Part shown: piece by piece, positions 35,333-45,209 of the stretch
Layout of the letters: every line of letters begins with the position of its first letter
Position numbering within the stretch: the first letter of the stretch is position 1
Assembly (NCBI GenBank): GCA_029202545.1
Contig: CP119311.1
Span: forward strand, 2,480,001-2,544,000
DNA: 64,000 nt
Origin: Candidatus Pseudobacter hemicellulosilyticus
Lineage (GTDB): Bacteria; Bacteroidota; Bacteroidia; Chitinophagales; Chitinophagaceae
Direction: 5' to 3'
Position numbers and translations under genes: made by a program
Notes under the pieces: generated by a model
Database searches by the model: none
What the model was told of the DNA's origin: nothing
The model's input: only the letters and a program-made list of their open reading frames with translations

Positions 35333-38300
35333 TTAAAGTGAAACTTTGATACCTGCCGTGAGTGCGGTGAGCGGTGGAAGACCACCAAATGCGTGTGTTT
35401 CGGGGTCTATACCTTCATACGAGGTCAATACCCATAAATTTTGTCCCCTTGCAAATAGTTCACTTTGTTTGATGCGGAGTCTTTTGTTGACCCTTTCAGC
35501 CAATTGATACGACAAAGAAATATTGTTCAGCCGAAGGAAGGAAGCATCCGTATAGATTTGATCTGAGATTGAATAATACACATGGTTAATTGTATAAAGT
35601 GTAGTGGCTTTCGCAAATCGCGCATGGTCACCAGGTTTACGCCACCGGTCTTGCATGGCGCGTGGTGCATTGTTAATTTGACCTGGGACGCCAACTGAGG
35701 TAATGGCATTGGGCGCATTTTGATTCCGGTATTGAAAGTGCATATCGACGCTCCATCCTTTGTAGTTAACGGATGCACCGAAGCCACCATCTATTCTCAC
35801 CTGCAAATCTTTGATATAAGTATCATCATCAGCGGATATTTTATTATAGTCATAACTGATCTGCCCGTCCTTATTCAAGTCTTTGAAATCATAATCGCCG
35901 GTTTCGGGATTGACCCTATCAAAGGACAATACTTTTACGATGGATAGGGGATACCCTATTTCGTACCTGGATTGATAAGGCGACTTCTCAAAATTGGGAT
36001 AGGAACGCAATTTATTCCTGTTCATACTGGCGTTGGCCGATAGCCGGACAGACAGGTCTTTTTGTTCCACGATTTTTGCGGACAAGGTCATTTCCAGACC
36101 ATTATTTTCTATCGTTGCAGGTAGGTTGGCGGTGATATTCGGAAATCCTGTGATGGCGGGTAGCGCGAAAGTAATGAGTTGATCGGTGATCCGGTTACGA
36201 TAATAGGATACGCCGATGTCTACCTTTGATTTAACAGTTTGTACATTCAATCCTACTTCAAATTTCTTATCAGATTGCCACTGCAGGTTAGGATTGGCGT
36301 GTTGTCCAGGGAAATAGGAGATAGTATTAGAGTAGGGAATAGTTGCCATCCAACGGGTCAGATATTTGTAATCGCCAATATTGTCTGAACCGGTGGTGCC
36401 GTAGCTGGACCGAAGTTTAATGAAGTCAACATATTTGCGATATCTGGCAAAGAACTTTTCCTCCGACAGAATCCACGCAGCGCCGACCGAACCAAAATTG
36501 CCAAAACGATTGCCGGGTCCGAACCGGGAGGAACCATCCCTTCGCCCGGAGATGTTGAGGATATACCGATTTTGGATGTTGTAATTGAGGCGACCAAAGA
36601 TAGCAGCATACTTGTAATCACCTAAATTATCCGTACCAATTTGTGAAATGGAATTATTGATAGATTTTATCAGGAGATCATTGGTGTAGCCCAAACCAAA
36701 TGTTTTTGATCCGGATTGTCGAGCGGTTTGATAGGTGCCGCCGAGGACTACTTCAACTTCACCCAGTCCCCAAAAGTCGGTATAGGTGAGGTGGGGTTCC
36801 ACAATGAGGCGGCGACCGAGATTATTACCGAAAAGAGACTGTCCGGTCGGATTGTACCTCGGGTTTTGCGCAGCGATGGGGGTAAATTGTACTTGTGTAG
36901 TGGTATTACTGGATTGGCCAATGGTAGTGGAAAAGTTTATTTTGTCAGAAAGAGCATAGGAGAGCGATATACTATTATTTAGGAATTCGGTTTTTGCGGT
37001 GTAGGGTATCAACAGTTGTGAAAAAGGGAACGCCTGAGAATTGGGTTCCCAGCCGCTATAGTTAAGTACGCCCGGGGATTTAAATGCGCCTGGGGCATTG
37101 GGAGGAAGGGTAACCCCATTGCCGAGTGTGATCATATTGGATTGCACAAAAGAATACATGCCGGAGAAGCCGATATTCAGTTTACGGTTAGCGGACCAGT
37201 GTTGGAAATTATATTGCAAGCCGGCACGGAAGTCATTACCGCTGGAGGTATTAATAGCTGTTTGGCGGAAATAGGATCCGCCCAATCGGAAAGAGGTGTT
37301 TTTATTGCCACCTGAAAGCGATAGTTGCGCATTGGTGGTTTGCGCGGTCTTACCCCAGAAGAATTTTTGCCAGTCGGTGTTACGGGTAGAATCCCACAGC
37401 TCCAGGTCATAAGCCGTTTCAACCGTAGGCTCCATGTTGTCATTGGCCAGGGCTTCATAGCGCAGGGCACGATACTCCTGCGTATTTAGCATATCATAAA
37501 ACCGCGTAACACGACTGAAGCCAGTGCTGACACTGGCTTCTAAATTGGTGGTGCCGGATTCGGCCCGCTTCGTATTAATTAAAATGACGCCATTGGCGCC
37601 CCTGGATCCATAGATGGCCGTCGCATCGGCATCTTTGAGGATGGTGATGCTTTCGATGATGTCCGGCGGAATGGAGTAGAATTGGCTTTGGCCGACTGCC
37701 GGACCATTCATGTTATTTTGAAGGAAGCCGGTATTACCGGATTCATAGTCCCGCTCTTGCATCTGCAAGATGGTAAGCGGCACACCGTCCACGATCACAA
37801 GGGGTTCCGGCGTCACGTTCGGATTAATGGAACTGCGGCCCCGTAGCTCCATCCGGAAAGGGGCACTGGGGTTGCCGTTAGTTTGGGTGATCACCAGGCC
37901 CGGCACCTTGCCCTGCAAGGCTTGGATGACGTTCGGCACGGGCTGGCGCTCTATTTCTTCCGCACGCACCACGGCAATGTTGCCCGTCTGCAGGCGCTCA
38001 GAGGTTTTCCCGTATGCACGGAGGACGACTTGATCTAAAGTGGTCACCGCTGGTTTCATGACAACGGTCGCTTCACCCGCAGGCACCGACTTATGAAAGA
38101 CCCGTTCAAAACCGATAAAGCTAATCAGGATCTGATCACCCGGACCCACCACCAGGAATGCCTTTCCATTCACGTCAGTATGCGTACCCTTACCAGTCCT
38201 TTGATTGACGGCGGTGGCCTGAGACAGCGGTTCGCCTTTTTCGTTCATGATCGTGAGCTTGTAGAAACGGTCAACCATCGTATCCCGGTAGAGGATATCC

Positions 38301-38665
38301 GGCGGCGTGATCTTGATAGGGTCATAAAAGTGGACCTCATTGCTATCCACCATCTGATAACGGATGGCAGATCCCGCTACGCAGCGGTCTAAAATGTCTT
38401 TGATGCTGCCGTCCTTTATTGTGAAAGACAGCGACTTGACCTTGTCCGCAGTGGCTTTGGTTAAGCTGAAATTGATGCCTGTTTGCTTGTTGAGCAGGAT
38501 CATCACATCAAACAGGGACTTGTCCCGCACCTCCAAAGATATTTGGCCGTGAGCCAGGTGCGCATGTGCCTGTAGTAAAACCAGCAGTAAGATGGCAGTG
38601 AGTTTCATAACCCTAAATAGTTTTCTGTATCCACGCCCCACGTGGATAATTCCCAATAATTGCAT
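35333..38665 (-). CDS. SusC/RagA TonB-dependent receptor with secretin/TonB (STN) signalling domain
   Basis: I start at the ATG at 38665 (MQLLGIIHVGRGYRKLFRVM), before the signal peptide ending AHLAHGQ; this gives about 1110 residues. An upstream in-frame stretch in the 587-base leader looks non-coding. The order is STN domain (ISLEVRDKSLFDVMILLNKQ), carboxypeptidase-like domain (ATAVNQRTGKGTHTDVNGKA), plug (VIQALQGKVPGL, ATAIYGSRGANGVILINTKR) and a 22-strand barrel. The STN domain couples substrate arrival to FecR and the ECF sigma factor, which are encoded just upstream. Confidence 0.93.
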   Translation of the reverse strand: MQLLGIIHVGRGYRKLFRVMKLTAILLLVLLQAHAHLAHGQISLEVRDKSLFDVMILLNKQTGINFSLTKATADKVKSLSFTIKDGSIKDILDRCVAGSAIRYQMVDSNEVHFYDPIKITPPDILYRDTMVDRFYKLTIMNEKGEPLSQATAVNQRTGKGTHTDVNGKAFLVVGPGDQILISFIGFERVFHKSVPAGEATVVMKPAVTTLDQVVLRAYGKTSERLQTGNIAVVRAEEIERQPVPNVIQALQGKVPGLVITQTNGNPSAPFRMELRGRSSINPNVTPEPLVIVDGVPLTILQMQERDYESGNTGFLQNNMNGPAVGQSQFYSIPPDIIESITILKDADATAIYGSRGANGVILINTKRAESGTTNLEASVSTGFSRVTRFYDMLNTQEYRALRYEALANDNMEPTVETAYDLELWDSTRNTDWQKFFWGKTAQTTNAQLSLSGGNKNTSFRLGGSYFRQTAINTSSGNDFRAGLQYNFQHWSANRKLNIGFSGMYSFVQSNMITLGNGVTLPPNAPGAFKSPGVLNYSGWEPNSQAFPFSQLLIPYTAKTEFLNNSISLSYALSDKINFSTTIGQSSNTTTQVQFTPIAAQNPRYNPTGQSLFGNNLGRRLIVEPHLTYTDFWGLGEVEVVLGGTYQTARQSGSKTFGLGYTNDLLIKSINNSISQIGTDNLGDYKYAAIFGRLNYNIQNRYILNISGRRDGSSRFGPGNRFGNFGSVGAAWILSEEKFFARYRKYVDFIKLRSSYGTTGSDNIGDYKYLTRWMATIPYSNTISYFPGQHANPNLQWQSDKKFEVGLNVQTVKSKVDIGVSYYRNRITDQLITFALPAITGFPNITANLPATIENNGLEMTLSAKIVEQKDLSVRLSANASMNRNKLRSYPNFEKSPYQSRYEIGYPLSIVKVLSFDRVNPETGDYDFKDLNKDGQISYDYNKISADDDTYIKDLQVRIDGGFGASVNYKGWSVDMHFQYRNQNAPNAITSVGVPGQINNAPRAMQDRWRKPGDHARFAKATTLYTINHVYYSISDQIYTDASFLRLNNISLSYQLAERVNKRLRIKQSELFARGQNLWVLTSYEGIDPETHAFGGLPPLTALTAGIKVSL

Positions 38666-38726
38666 AATTTTAAATGTTTGGTGAATGAGAGGTTTGTTCG
38701 CTACAGTACTTTTTTGTTTACCATCC

Positions 38727-38763
38727 AATGCCTCGGCCTGCCAGCCGGGGCATTTTCTTTTTT
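38727..38763 (+). terminator. Hairpin with T-run in the susC leader (plus-strand orientation)
   Basis: AATGCC-T-CGGC pairs with GCCG-G-GGCATT and is followed by TTCTTTTTT on the plus strand. No plus-strand gene lies upstream, so it could end a small antisense RNA or act as a structural element of the leader. Confidence 0.45.
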
Positions 38764-38831
38764 CGTGTATGAGGGACATACAATGGACAAATAATCGTTG
38801 CTGCTGGTTCGAGCAGGAGCGGGCACACGCA

Positions 38832-38872
38832 CCCATTCTCCGAATGGGCCCGGGTTGTCGATGGGACAACCC
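38832..38872. other. Two adjacent perfect hairpins in the FecR-SusC gap
   Basis: CCCATTC/GAATGGG (7 bp, 3-base loop) at 38832-38848 and GGGTTGTC/GACAACCC (8 bp, 5-base loop) at 38852-38872 are only three bases apart. They could fold in either strand's RNA. Confidence 0.6.
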
Positions 38873-39013
38873 AGAATCAGAGAGCCTGGTCGTCAGGGAT
38901 GGAACGATTCACCACCAGCTTTCCAGGCGGATGATGTGTCATGAAGAAGATTAGTAACTGGCTGTCTCAGCCATCATGTGGGGTTGCAATATCTGGATGA
39001 ATTTTAGGCAAAG

Positions 39014-39102
39014 GGCAGCAGCAGTTTATTCGATCATAGGAGCGGGAGGCGCCGGTGCCATACGGGGCGGTATGCTCCTATGAGCGGGTCGTGTCTGCTG
39101 CC
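39014..39102. other. Nested 89-base inverted-repeat structure in the FecR-SusC gap
   Basis: The outer arms are GGCAGCAG (39014-39021) and CTGCTGCC (39095-39102). Inside them CATAGGAGC (39035-39043) pairs with GCTCCTATG (39074-39082), and the loop is GC-rich. Together with the hairpins at 38832 this makes the 587-base gap 38666-39252 unusually structured; I see no gene in it. Confidence 0.6.
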
Positions 39103-39252
39103 GAAAAACTCCCAGCGCTGGTGAAAGGAGCGGCGCTACTGGCACCACCCTTTCACCCCACTGAAAAGATCCGCAATTGTTCCGAAAGTGGTTGAACGTC
39201 CGGAGATTGCTTTGTATATGAGATACGATCATCGCTATGTTGGTCTTTGCTG

Positions 39253-40440
39253 TTATTGCGGCGTGATTTCCACCACGTCATTAGGTTGAATTTTATAAGT
39301 AAAACCGCCATCCAGGGCCAGCATACTGAGTATTTTTTCCAGGGGCTTCGTCCGGGAGAAGACACCGGAATATTTCCCGTTCACCTTACCACGGAATACC
39401 GGCTTGAAAGCATACCACCGCGCCAGGTTTTCCATGATGTCTTCCAACGCATCTTCTTTAAAATAAAATCGCCCTTCCCGCCATGCCAGCGCTTGTTCCA
39501 TATTCGCTGGCCGAACCATAATGTCTCCTGAAACGAGATTAGCGATACCTTGATAGTTCGGCGCAAGCACCCGCAGGTTGCCTGCAAAGTCGATCTCCAC
39601 CGATCCTTCTACCAGGGTAGTCGTGATGAAATTGGAAGCGTAATCGTTGACATTAAAATGCGTACCCAGTACACGGATGCGCGTGGCCGATGTTCGTACC
39701 ACAAACGGTATGTTTTGCCGCGCCACCTCAAAATACGCTTCCCCGGTAATCTGTACCTCCCGGGCCGATCCGGAGAACGATGTCGGGTAGGTCAGGGTCG
39801 TATTGGCATTGAGCCATACCCGTGTACCATCCGGTAACGTCACCGAATACTGACTGGAACGCGGCACATACAACGAATTATGCGATACCGTCTTTCCAGG
39901 GCTGCTGGAATACACCAGTCCAGTACCCTGATGTTGGATCGTCACCCCACTATCCTGTAGATCCCGGTGTTGATCTTTAGCATCCAACGTGATCTTTTGC
40001 TGATTGGATAGCGTTAGCACAGCTGTTTGTCGTAACCCACGGCTGGTATCGGATAAGGCCAGCGTACGGTAAGAAGCATCTTTTATACTGAGTGTCCGCC
40101 ACCATAGACCACCGCCTACCAGCAGTAAAAATACAGCTGCGGCGATCCAATATCGCGAGATAGTCCGTGTCGGCGCGGCAGGCGTGAACACCGCTGCTGC
40201 ACGCATCCGATCTAAGGAACGGTCCAGGTCGCTGGTGAGTGCTGCTGCCTCGTCTGCTTTGGCTTGGAAATAGGCGCGTAGCTTCGGCGCCCAGTCCGCT
40301 AATTCCGTTCTTTCGAGCAGCGGCTGCCGGTGCAGCGGATCTTGCTCGACCCACGCTTGCAGCGTTTGTTCTTCCAATGCCGTTAAACCGATTTCTGATC
40401 TACGGATGATCAGTGCAGCAATGCGTTCATATCTTTCCAT
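39253..40440 (-). CDS. FecR-type anti-sigma factor (with DUF4974)
   Basis: The 395-residue protein has an N-terminal cytoplasmic sigma-binding region, a transmembrane segment (WIAAAVFLLLVGGGLWW, residues about 97-113), the FecR domain (SQYSVTLPDGTRVWLNANTT, LEVARQ-like EAYFEVARQNIPFVV) and a C-terminal DUF4974 (LEDIMENLARWYAF, FTYKIQPNDVVEI). It should hold the ECF sigma factor inactive until the SusC STN domain signals. Confidence 0.93.
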   Translation of the reverse strand: MERYERIAALIIRRSEIGLTALEEQTLQAWVEQDPLHRQPLLERTELADWAPKLRAYFQAKADEAAALTSDLDRSLDRMRAAAVFTPAAPTRTISRYWIAAAVFLLLVGGGLWWRTLSIKDASYRTLALSDTSRGLRQTAVLTLSNQQKITLDAKDQHRDLQDSGVTIQHQGTGLVYSSSPGKTVSHNSLYVPRSSQYSVTLPDGTRVWLNANTTLTYPTSFSGSAREVQITGEAYFEVARQNIPFVVRTSATRIRVLGTHFNVNDYASNFITTTLVEGSVEIDFAGNLRVLAPNYQGIANLVSGDIMVRPANMEQALAWREGRFYFKEDALEDIMENLARWYAFKPVFRGKVNGKYSGVFSRTKPLEKILSMLALDGGFTYKIQPNDVVEITPQ

Positions 40441-40585
40441 GGGACAAGATTTTTATGCTACGATGCCTAAGCCTTACCAAACTCGTCTTATATTAAACAA
40501 CTCGTAAAAGAAGAAATTCCCGCCATTTTGGGGAAATTTTAGCTTTTTTCTGGGCAACAATTTTGAAGAATGATCTTGGACCAAT

Positions 40586-41185
40586 TTAATTGAGCTGTTG
40601 GATGTTCTTTAATGCGACCAATACCGCCAGCAGCAAGGCTGGCTGATGCCGCAAAGCAATTCTTAACCGTTCAATAGCGGCAGTTTTCCGGTTCGATACT
40701 GTTTTCTTACTGATCCCTAATTGGACCGCTATTTCCTCCAGGCTATAATCTTGCAGACTGAGCTGAAGCACCTGCCTATAGATGTCGGGTAACTTCTCCA
40801 CTTCGGCGATCACCCGGTTGAACAATTCGTTTTCGACCAGGTAGGTTTCCAGTCCATACACCGGATGGGCCGTATACTGCATCGCCTCCACTCTTTTGTG
40901 TAATTGATGGACCCGCTGTTGATGCTTGAGGACATTGGAACAGGCATGAAAAACGGCAATGCTCAACCACTTTGCGATGGAGTCCATCCGCTCAAAAGAC
41001 GCCCGATGCTTCCATAAGTTCCAGAACACCTCCGCGATCACGTCTTTTACTTCGTCCTTGCTTTGTAACATCTGAAATGCCTGATGATGTGCCTGGCGGT
41101 GCAAGTGCCGATACACGGCAACATAACCAGCCTCCTGGCCACTGCGAAAACGGGCGATGGTGATTTCTTCTTCCCTTTTGTTCAT
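40586..41185 (-). CDS. ECF RNA polymerase sigma factor
   Basis: The 199-residue protein has region 2 (SKDEVKDVIAEVFWNLWKHR) and region 4 (LPDIYRQVLQLSLQDYSLEE, then IAVQLGISKKTVSNRKTAAI). It is the first gene of the sigma-FecR-SusC-SusD order, the classical cell-surface signalling layout. It probably drives susCD and perhaps the substrate genes. Confidence 0.93.
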   Translation of the reverse strand: MNKREEEITIARFRSGQEAGYVAVYRHLHRQAHHQAFQMLQSKDEVKDVIAEVFWNLWKHRASFERMDSIAKWLSIAVFHACSNVLKHQQRVHQLHKRVEAMQYTAHPVYGLETYLVENELFNRVIAEVEKLPDIYRQVLQLSLQDYSLEEIAVQLGISKKTVSNRKTAAIERLRIALRHQPALLLAVLVALKNIQQLN

Positions 41186-41330
41186 CAGACCTTATTGTAT
41201 ATACGCTTGGTGAATGGATAATCCCAATTTTTTGCCTTCGGCGTGATTGGAGAATAAGATTTATCGGAACCTAAGATCGTTCCAGGCTTCCATGTTTTTG
41301 GTGTACGCTGGGCACCAGCTGCTACCTTCA

Positions 41331-41338
41331 CAAATATA
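41331..41338 (-). promoter_or_regulatory. Candidate -7 element upstream of the ECF sigma gene
   Basis: On the minus strand the sequence reads TATATTTG, an exact TAnnTTTG match, about 145 bases before the sigma start. A matching -33 element is not obvious. Confidence 0.3.
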
Positions 41339-41711
41339 ACTGAGTTAAAATTGAATTGCTGTTGTCTGGCCGTAAGTTAAAAAATAATGACAAAACTGCA
41401 CTTTTCTGTTTAGCCAGTCCCTGCCAAAATTTATACGGTCGCATAGTACCGCAGTAAATTCTGAAGACCTTCCTAATTTCAACCCTTCATCGCTCGGTAG
41501 ACGTTCAATGTAACAAACCCTACCAGCAGCGATGGACCAGGAGGTCATATAAAAATGATCACTGCAAGCGTAAAGCGTACTGTAAGCATTAATGTTGTCT
41601 GACCCGTTAAAATTAATGCCGATGTAGTCCAACACAGAACAGTTACTTGCCTTATTGAAGCGCCAGCGCCATACAGCGATGGTTGCTTGGTATTTTATTC
41701 ATTATGAACAT

Positions 41712-42058
41712 ATGGTGACCGCCGTCGGCGGCATGACCCGCCACTCAGTGGGCGCCCATTTGATGATGATCAAGGTCATGGTCAAAACCTACGGCGTGCT
41801 TCGGATCTTGAAACGCATAAGAATATAGAACCCTTCATGCGCAGGCAGATCGCAGAAGAGGTCGCCGACAAATTCCCTTTTCCCCGTCCTGATTATGATG
41901 CTACGATCGCCCGCCTGGTCAAACAAGAGCAGACTGCCAGTGCCATTACCAGCCGGTTGAGTGCCTTTCTGCAGCATTATCATAGTTTTACATCCACATT
42001 ATTTTATCTTACTACAAGGGCTGTTAAGCCACGAGCCTGTACAGGATTTTTCCAATAG
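41712..42058 (+). pseudogene. Frameshifted gene remnant of unknown family
   Basis: A protein-like reading starts at 41712 (MVTAVGGMTRHSVGAHLMMI) and stops at a TAG near 41827. The sequel is in another frame (EPFMRRQIAEEVADKFPFPR then DYDATIARLVKQEQTASAIT). I do not recognise the family. It lies in the 3-kb decayed stretch 41186-44265. Confidence 0.5.
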
Positions 42059-42256
42059 ATTAAATGGTTTGTTCCGCAAATCCACCTTTTCCTTGCTCTC
42101 CATCGCTGATCGGACCCAAGCACTCTTGCAGGCGATAAAGCTGCTGTCGCCAGCTGAACAGGAGCGCTGCCAGCAATGTATTTTCCCCAGAGAGGCCGTC
42201 ATGGATTATTCCGTGACCGATGATCCCGATCTATTTGCCGCCTGCGGACCAAAACT

Positions 42257-42493
42257 TTGCTGTTGGCGCAAGAATCGATGGATATACCACAAGCCGAACC
42301 CGCCTTGCCGGGGGAACTCTTTTACCGTGCCCAAATGCAGCTGGCATTTGATACCCTGCCCATGCAATGTCGCTCGATCTTATACTTTTCTTTTGTGCAG
42401 GATAAGGCTGCCCTTATGGAGATCAGGGCGAAAACAGTCCGCAATCAACGTGTCATCGGACGGGCTAAATTGAAAGCGTTGTTATCTCCTTGA
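42257..42493 (+). pseudogene. Remnant of an ECF sigma factor-like gene (region 4)
   Basis: The reading LPMQCRSILYFSFVQDKAAL is followed by MEIRAKTVRNQRVIGRAKLK, which resembles sigma region 4 with about ten residues deleted between EI and KTV. The upstream part is in other frames (around 42060-42260). Hence it cannot be functional. Confidence 0.55.
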
Positions 42494-44265
42494 AAAATTT
42501 ATTTTTTTAGACCGGGACATTTTTGTTGCGCCATTCATCTATATATGCCAGGTAACCGAAAATGATTGCAGGGCGATGATACCGTAGCATATATCGATTG
42601 ATTCCGATCAATAATCGTTTTGATGACACTTTTGTAATCTTTGCCTGTCTATGATCTTGAACAAAATGTTTAACCGCGCAATTGGATAGACCAGTGGGCG
42701 GGGGCGAATAATGGAGGATGATTCAATCCGCTGCGCCAAAAGCGCATGAAATATTTCGGGACCATGATTTTCTGCTCATGCCCACCCCACACATTTTTAA
42801 CGAAGTCGGTGGATTCCGGAAAATTTGCCCATCATGCCGGGGTCGATAGGTAAGTCCTTCTTGTTAGCGTCCAATGCGGACCGGTACGAACTGCCGATCC
42901 CTGAAGATGTCGTAGCACTCACCGGCATTCAACAGAATCCGTAGCCCTATATGGTGACCTTTGCGGTGACCTTTGTTGCAAGGAAGGCCGGTCCACAGGA
43001 CTGGCTTTTTTTGTTGGTGATAAGGATGTTAGCACCCAGTTTGCAGAGCGGTAATAGATAAGGTCACCTTTTTACCGGCCTTGACATGGTGGGATAGGCC
43101 TTATCCCTTATGTTTGCCCTGCAAAAAATACCGTCATGATCCCCGACAAAGTATTTAAAAGCCTCCCGCATGTATTCAAGACCTATACCATGCACTCCAA
43201 AGGTGGGCCTGTACAGCCAGGCTATCACCCGGACTATGTGCTGCGTAAATACGAAGATTAATTAATGCTAAAGTGTGAAAATATCTCCAGCCGCAAAACC
43301 TTTGTGGGCGGGATGATGAAGGCCGCCTATTTTCTACAAGGAGATCGCGCAGGCACCCTTGTATTTGTTATGGTGCCCAAAGACAATACCACCGCAACGG
43401 CCATCGCTAAACACCTCAAGCCCTACCTGGAATGGGTTATGCCACATGCCAATTTGCGTACCGTCTATATCATCGAAGCAAAACATTATTATCAGTGTGA
43501 CGTGGTGATGAAGGTGGGTAGTCGGGCATTCAAAAAAGTTATACTATTAGTGTGATCGTACTGTAGGAGACATTTGACTACCGCGCTTCCCACCATTGTT
43601 GCAGAATGATGGATGTACTAAATTTTAGTATGTTTGCCGCGCCTTGGCCCGTGAAATAGATGCTGTCTGTCCACGTCTGACCCGTTAAGCATGCCAAGGC
43701 CTATGAAAAGATATTTGTAAATTGCCAAACCTCTGCCATTATGATCTTACAGGGTCTCTTTATCCCTGCTATAATACTATTTTTTTCCTGCTAATTGTTG
43801 CCTATGCAGCTTACCTGCATCAGTTGCCACGATGGGTATATGATATTCGTGTCGCGATAATCCAGCTTCAGTGCACAGCTTTGGTCAGCCCTTTACAGTA
43901 TATGAAAGTGCTGTTTGATCGTTGTGAGCGTTCTATGGAGAGGCTTCGCAATACCCGGCGAAACCCCGTGCCAATAGCAGGCGGTTTCAACCAACGACTA
44001 TCACGCACGGGGAGGAGGAGGCGACGCCCTACCAGGCGATGTCGGCGGTCAACAAATTAGTTCTTTTCAAAATGCTGACTGGGGATTATCCCAGGATAGA
44101 TTATGTAATGATGTTTCAAGCCTATTTATAGGAAGATAGCATTTGGATAGATTTTACAGCTTTTTTCGACCGCTTTTCGTTTATAATCCTTTTTTTATTG
44201 TTGGTGAGTTTTAAAAGGTGGTTTTCTGAAATCCGCCACCAGAAAAAGTTGTAAAGGTCATGTCA
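42494..44265. other. Decayed, gene-poor stretch of the island
   Basis: Apart from the interrupted gene at 43136-43555, I see only short broken frames here, including phrases such as SIGKSFLLASNADRYELPIP near 42840 that look protein-like but are not continuous. It separates the lanthionine-type cluster from the restriction-modification island. Confidence 0.5.
43136..43555 (+). pseudogene. Hypothetical gene interrupted by one in-frame stop
   Basis: An ATG at 43136 opens MIPDKVFKSLPHVFKTYTMH and ends at a TAA (43259). Two codons later in the same frame a second piece begins (MLKCENISSRKTFVGGMMKA) and runs to 43555, ending FKKVILLV. Together they make about 139 codons with one nonsense change. 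I do not recognise the family. Alternatively the second piece is a short gene of 96 residues. Confidence 0.5.
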
Positions 44266-44282
44266 AATCCTGTTTTCCCGAC
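44266..44282 (+). repeat. Island attachment repeat (tRNA-Pro 3' end, copy 2)
   Basis: AATCCTGTTTTCCCGAC differs by one base from AATCCTGTCTTCCCGAC at the end of tRNA-Pro (19890-19906). It marks the right end of the first island, 24.4 kb from the tRNA. Confidence 0.82.
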
Positions 44283-44286
44283 AGAT

Positions 44287-44317
44287 ACAAAGAGGTAATT
44301 GATAATTACCTCTTTGT
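44287..44317. terminator. Perfect 14-bp terminator-like hairpin beside the attachment repeat
   Basis: ACAAAGAGGTAATT pairs with AATTACCTCTTTGT around GAT. It sits just after the repeat, as the tRNA terminator does at the original site, so it may derive from an earlier tRNA-distal terminator. Confidence 0.8.
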
Positions 44318-44496
44318 CATTTATAAGTATTGCTGACAGTCAATTTCTATAAATTCTTAACATTGATTTTGCAAAATGCATTATTAGTGTTGTCTGGATG
44401 CTTTTTTTTAACATCTTTATGAAATGGGGGCAACAATAAATACATTCTTGAAAATCTATAAAAGTCATTTGCTATTAATATGTTGACGACTTTTAT

Positions 44497-45204
44497 TTAT
44501 AGTTCTTTTAGTCGTTCAATTTCTCTTTTTATTTGATCAATCACTTCATTATTGTAAATAGTTTTTTTGCCGGATGCTGCTTTGATCGAATAAACAAAAA
44601 ATACATTTCCTCCATACTTGCTTTCGAACTTTTGGTGATTAACCATATGCATTTCTACCCATTGATATTGGTTGATTGAGTGCCCTGATGAAACCGGCTT
44701 TATCTGGATGCCGATATATTTATCCTTAACTTGTATAAAAAAGTCAACATTGTATTTTCTATCCCAGCTATCTGGGGCTGGTTCTATTTTCACCCCAACT
44801 GCTTTTTCCATTTGCCCATAGATAGTGTCAATTTCTGTCTTATATCCTTCAAAAGTTCTGTTTAATATAAGGTTGTAAACATAGTCAATGCACTCTTCTT
44901 CTGTTATGGAAAGTAATTCGTTTTGAACTATTTCGGTTAGCTTTACAAATAGAGTTTGTCCTAACGAATAAATATATTCCCTTGTTATTTTTCCTCCAGC
45001 TTTCTTTTTTTGATAAGCATTTTGAAAATAATAATTTTCCCATTCTTTATATTCAATGGGCGCACAAGATCTAATTAATTCTGAAGTAGTACCAACACTA
45101 TGGGATTTGTTCAGGCCCCATCTGTTTAGACCATAATTTAGGAGTGTTTCACGCTTAAACTTCAAGTTCGATCCATCGACGCCGGAAAGCCATTCTTTTT
45201 CCAT
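44497..45204 (-). CDS. Type II restriction endonuclease (MjaI-like)
   Basis: The 235-residue protein matches my memory of the MjaI family (LNYGLNRWGLNKSHSVGTTS, CAPIEYKEWENYYF). A PD-(D/E)xK-like core is visible as VDFFIQVKDKYIGIQIKP, with Asp and Gln-x-Lys. MjaI itself cuts at CTAG; the site here is inferred only. It lies five bases after the small HTH-like gene and is divergent from the methyltransferase. The region is more AT-rich than the rest of the window, a sign of transfer. Confidence 0.65.
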   Translation of the reverse strand: MEKEWLSGVDGSNLKFKRETLLNYGLNRWGLNKSHSVGTTSELIRSCAPIEYKEWENYYFQNAYQKKKAGGKITREYIYSLGQTLFVKLTEIVQNELLSITEEECIDYVYNLILNRTFEGYKTEIDTIYGQMEKAVGVKIEPAPDSWDRKYNVDFFIQVKDKYIGIQIKPVSSGHSINQYQWVEMHMVNHQKFESKYGGNVFFVYSIKAASGKKTIYNNEVIDQIKREIERLKEL

Positions 45205-45209
45205 TGTAC

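Noticed and set aside
41345..41635. Minus-strand frame of 96 codons upstream of the ECF sigma gene
   Set aside because: I could not find motifs, a signal or a sensible ribosome binding site, and a candidate promoter element of the sigma gene lies next to it; it may be a remnant but is not supported.
43722..44060. Plus-strand frame of 112 codons
   Set aside because: No family features, biased Arg-rich ending and position in a decayed stretch argue against a gene.
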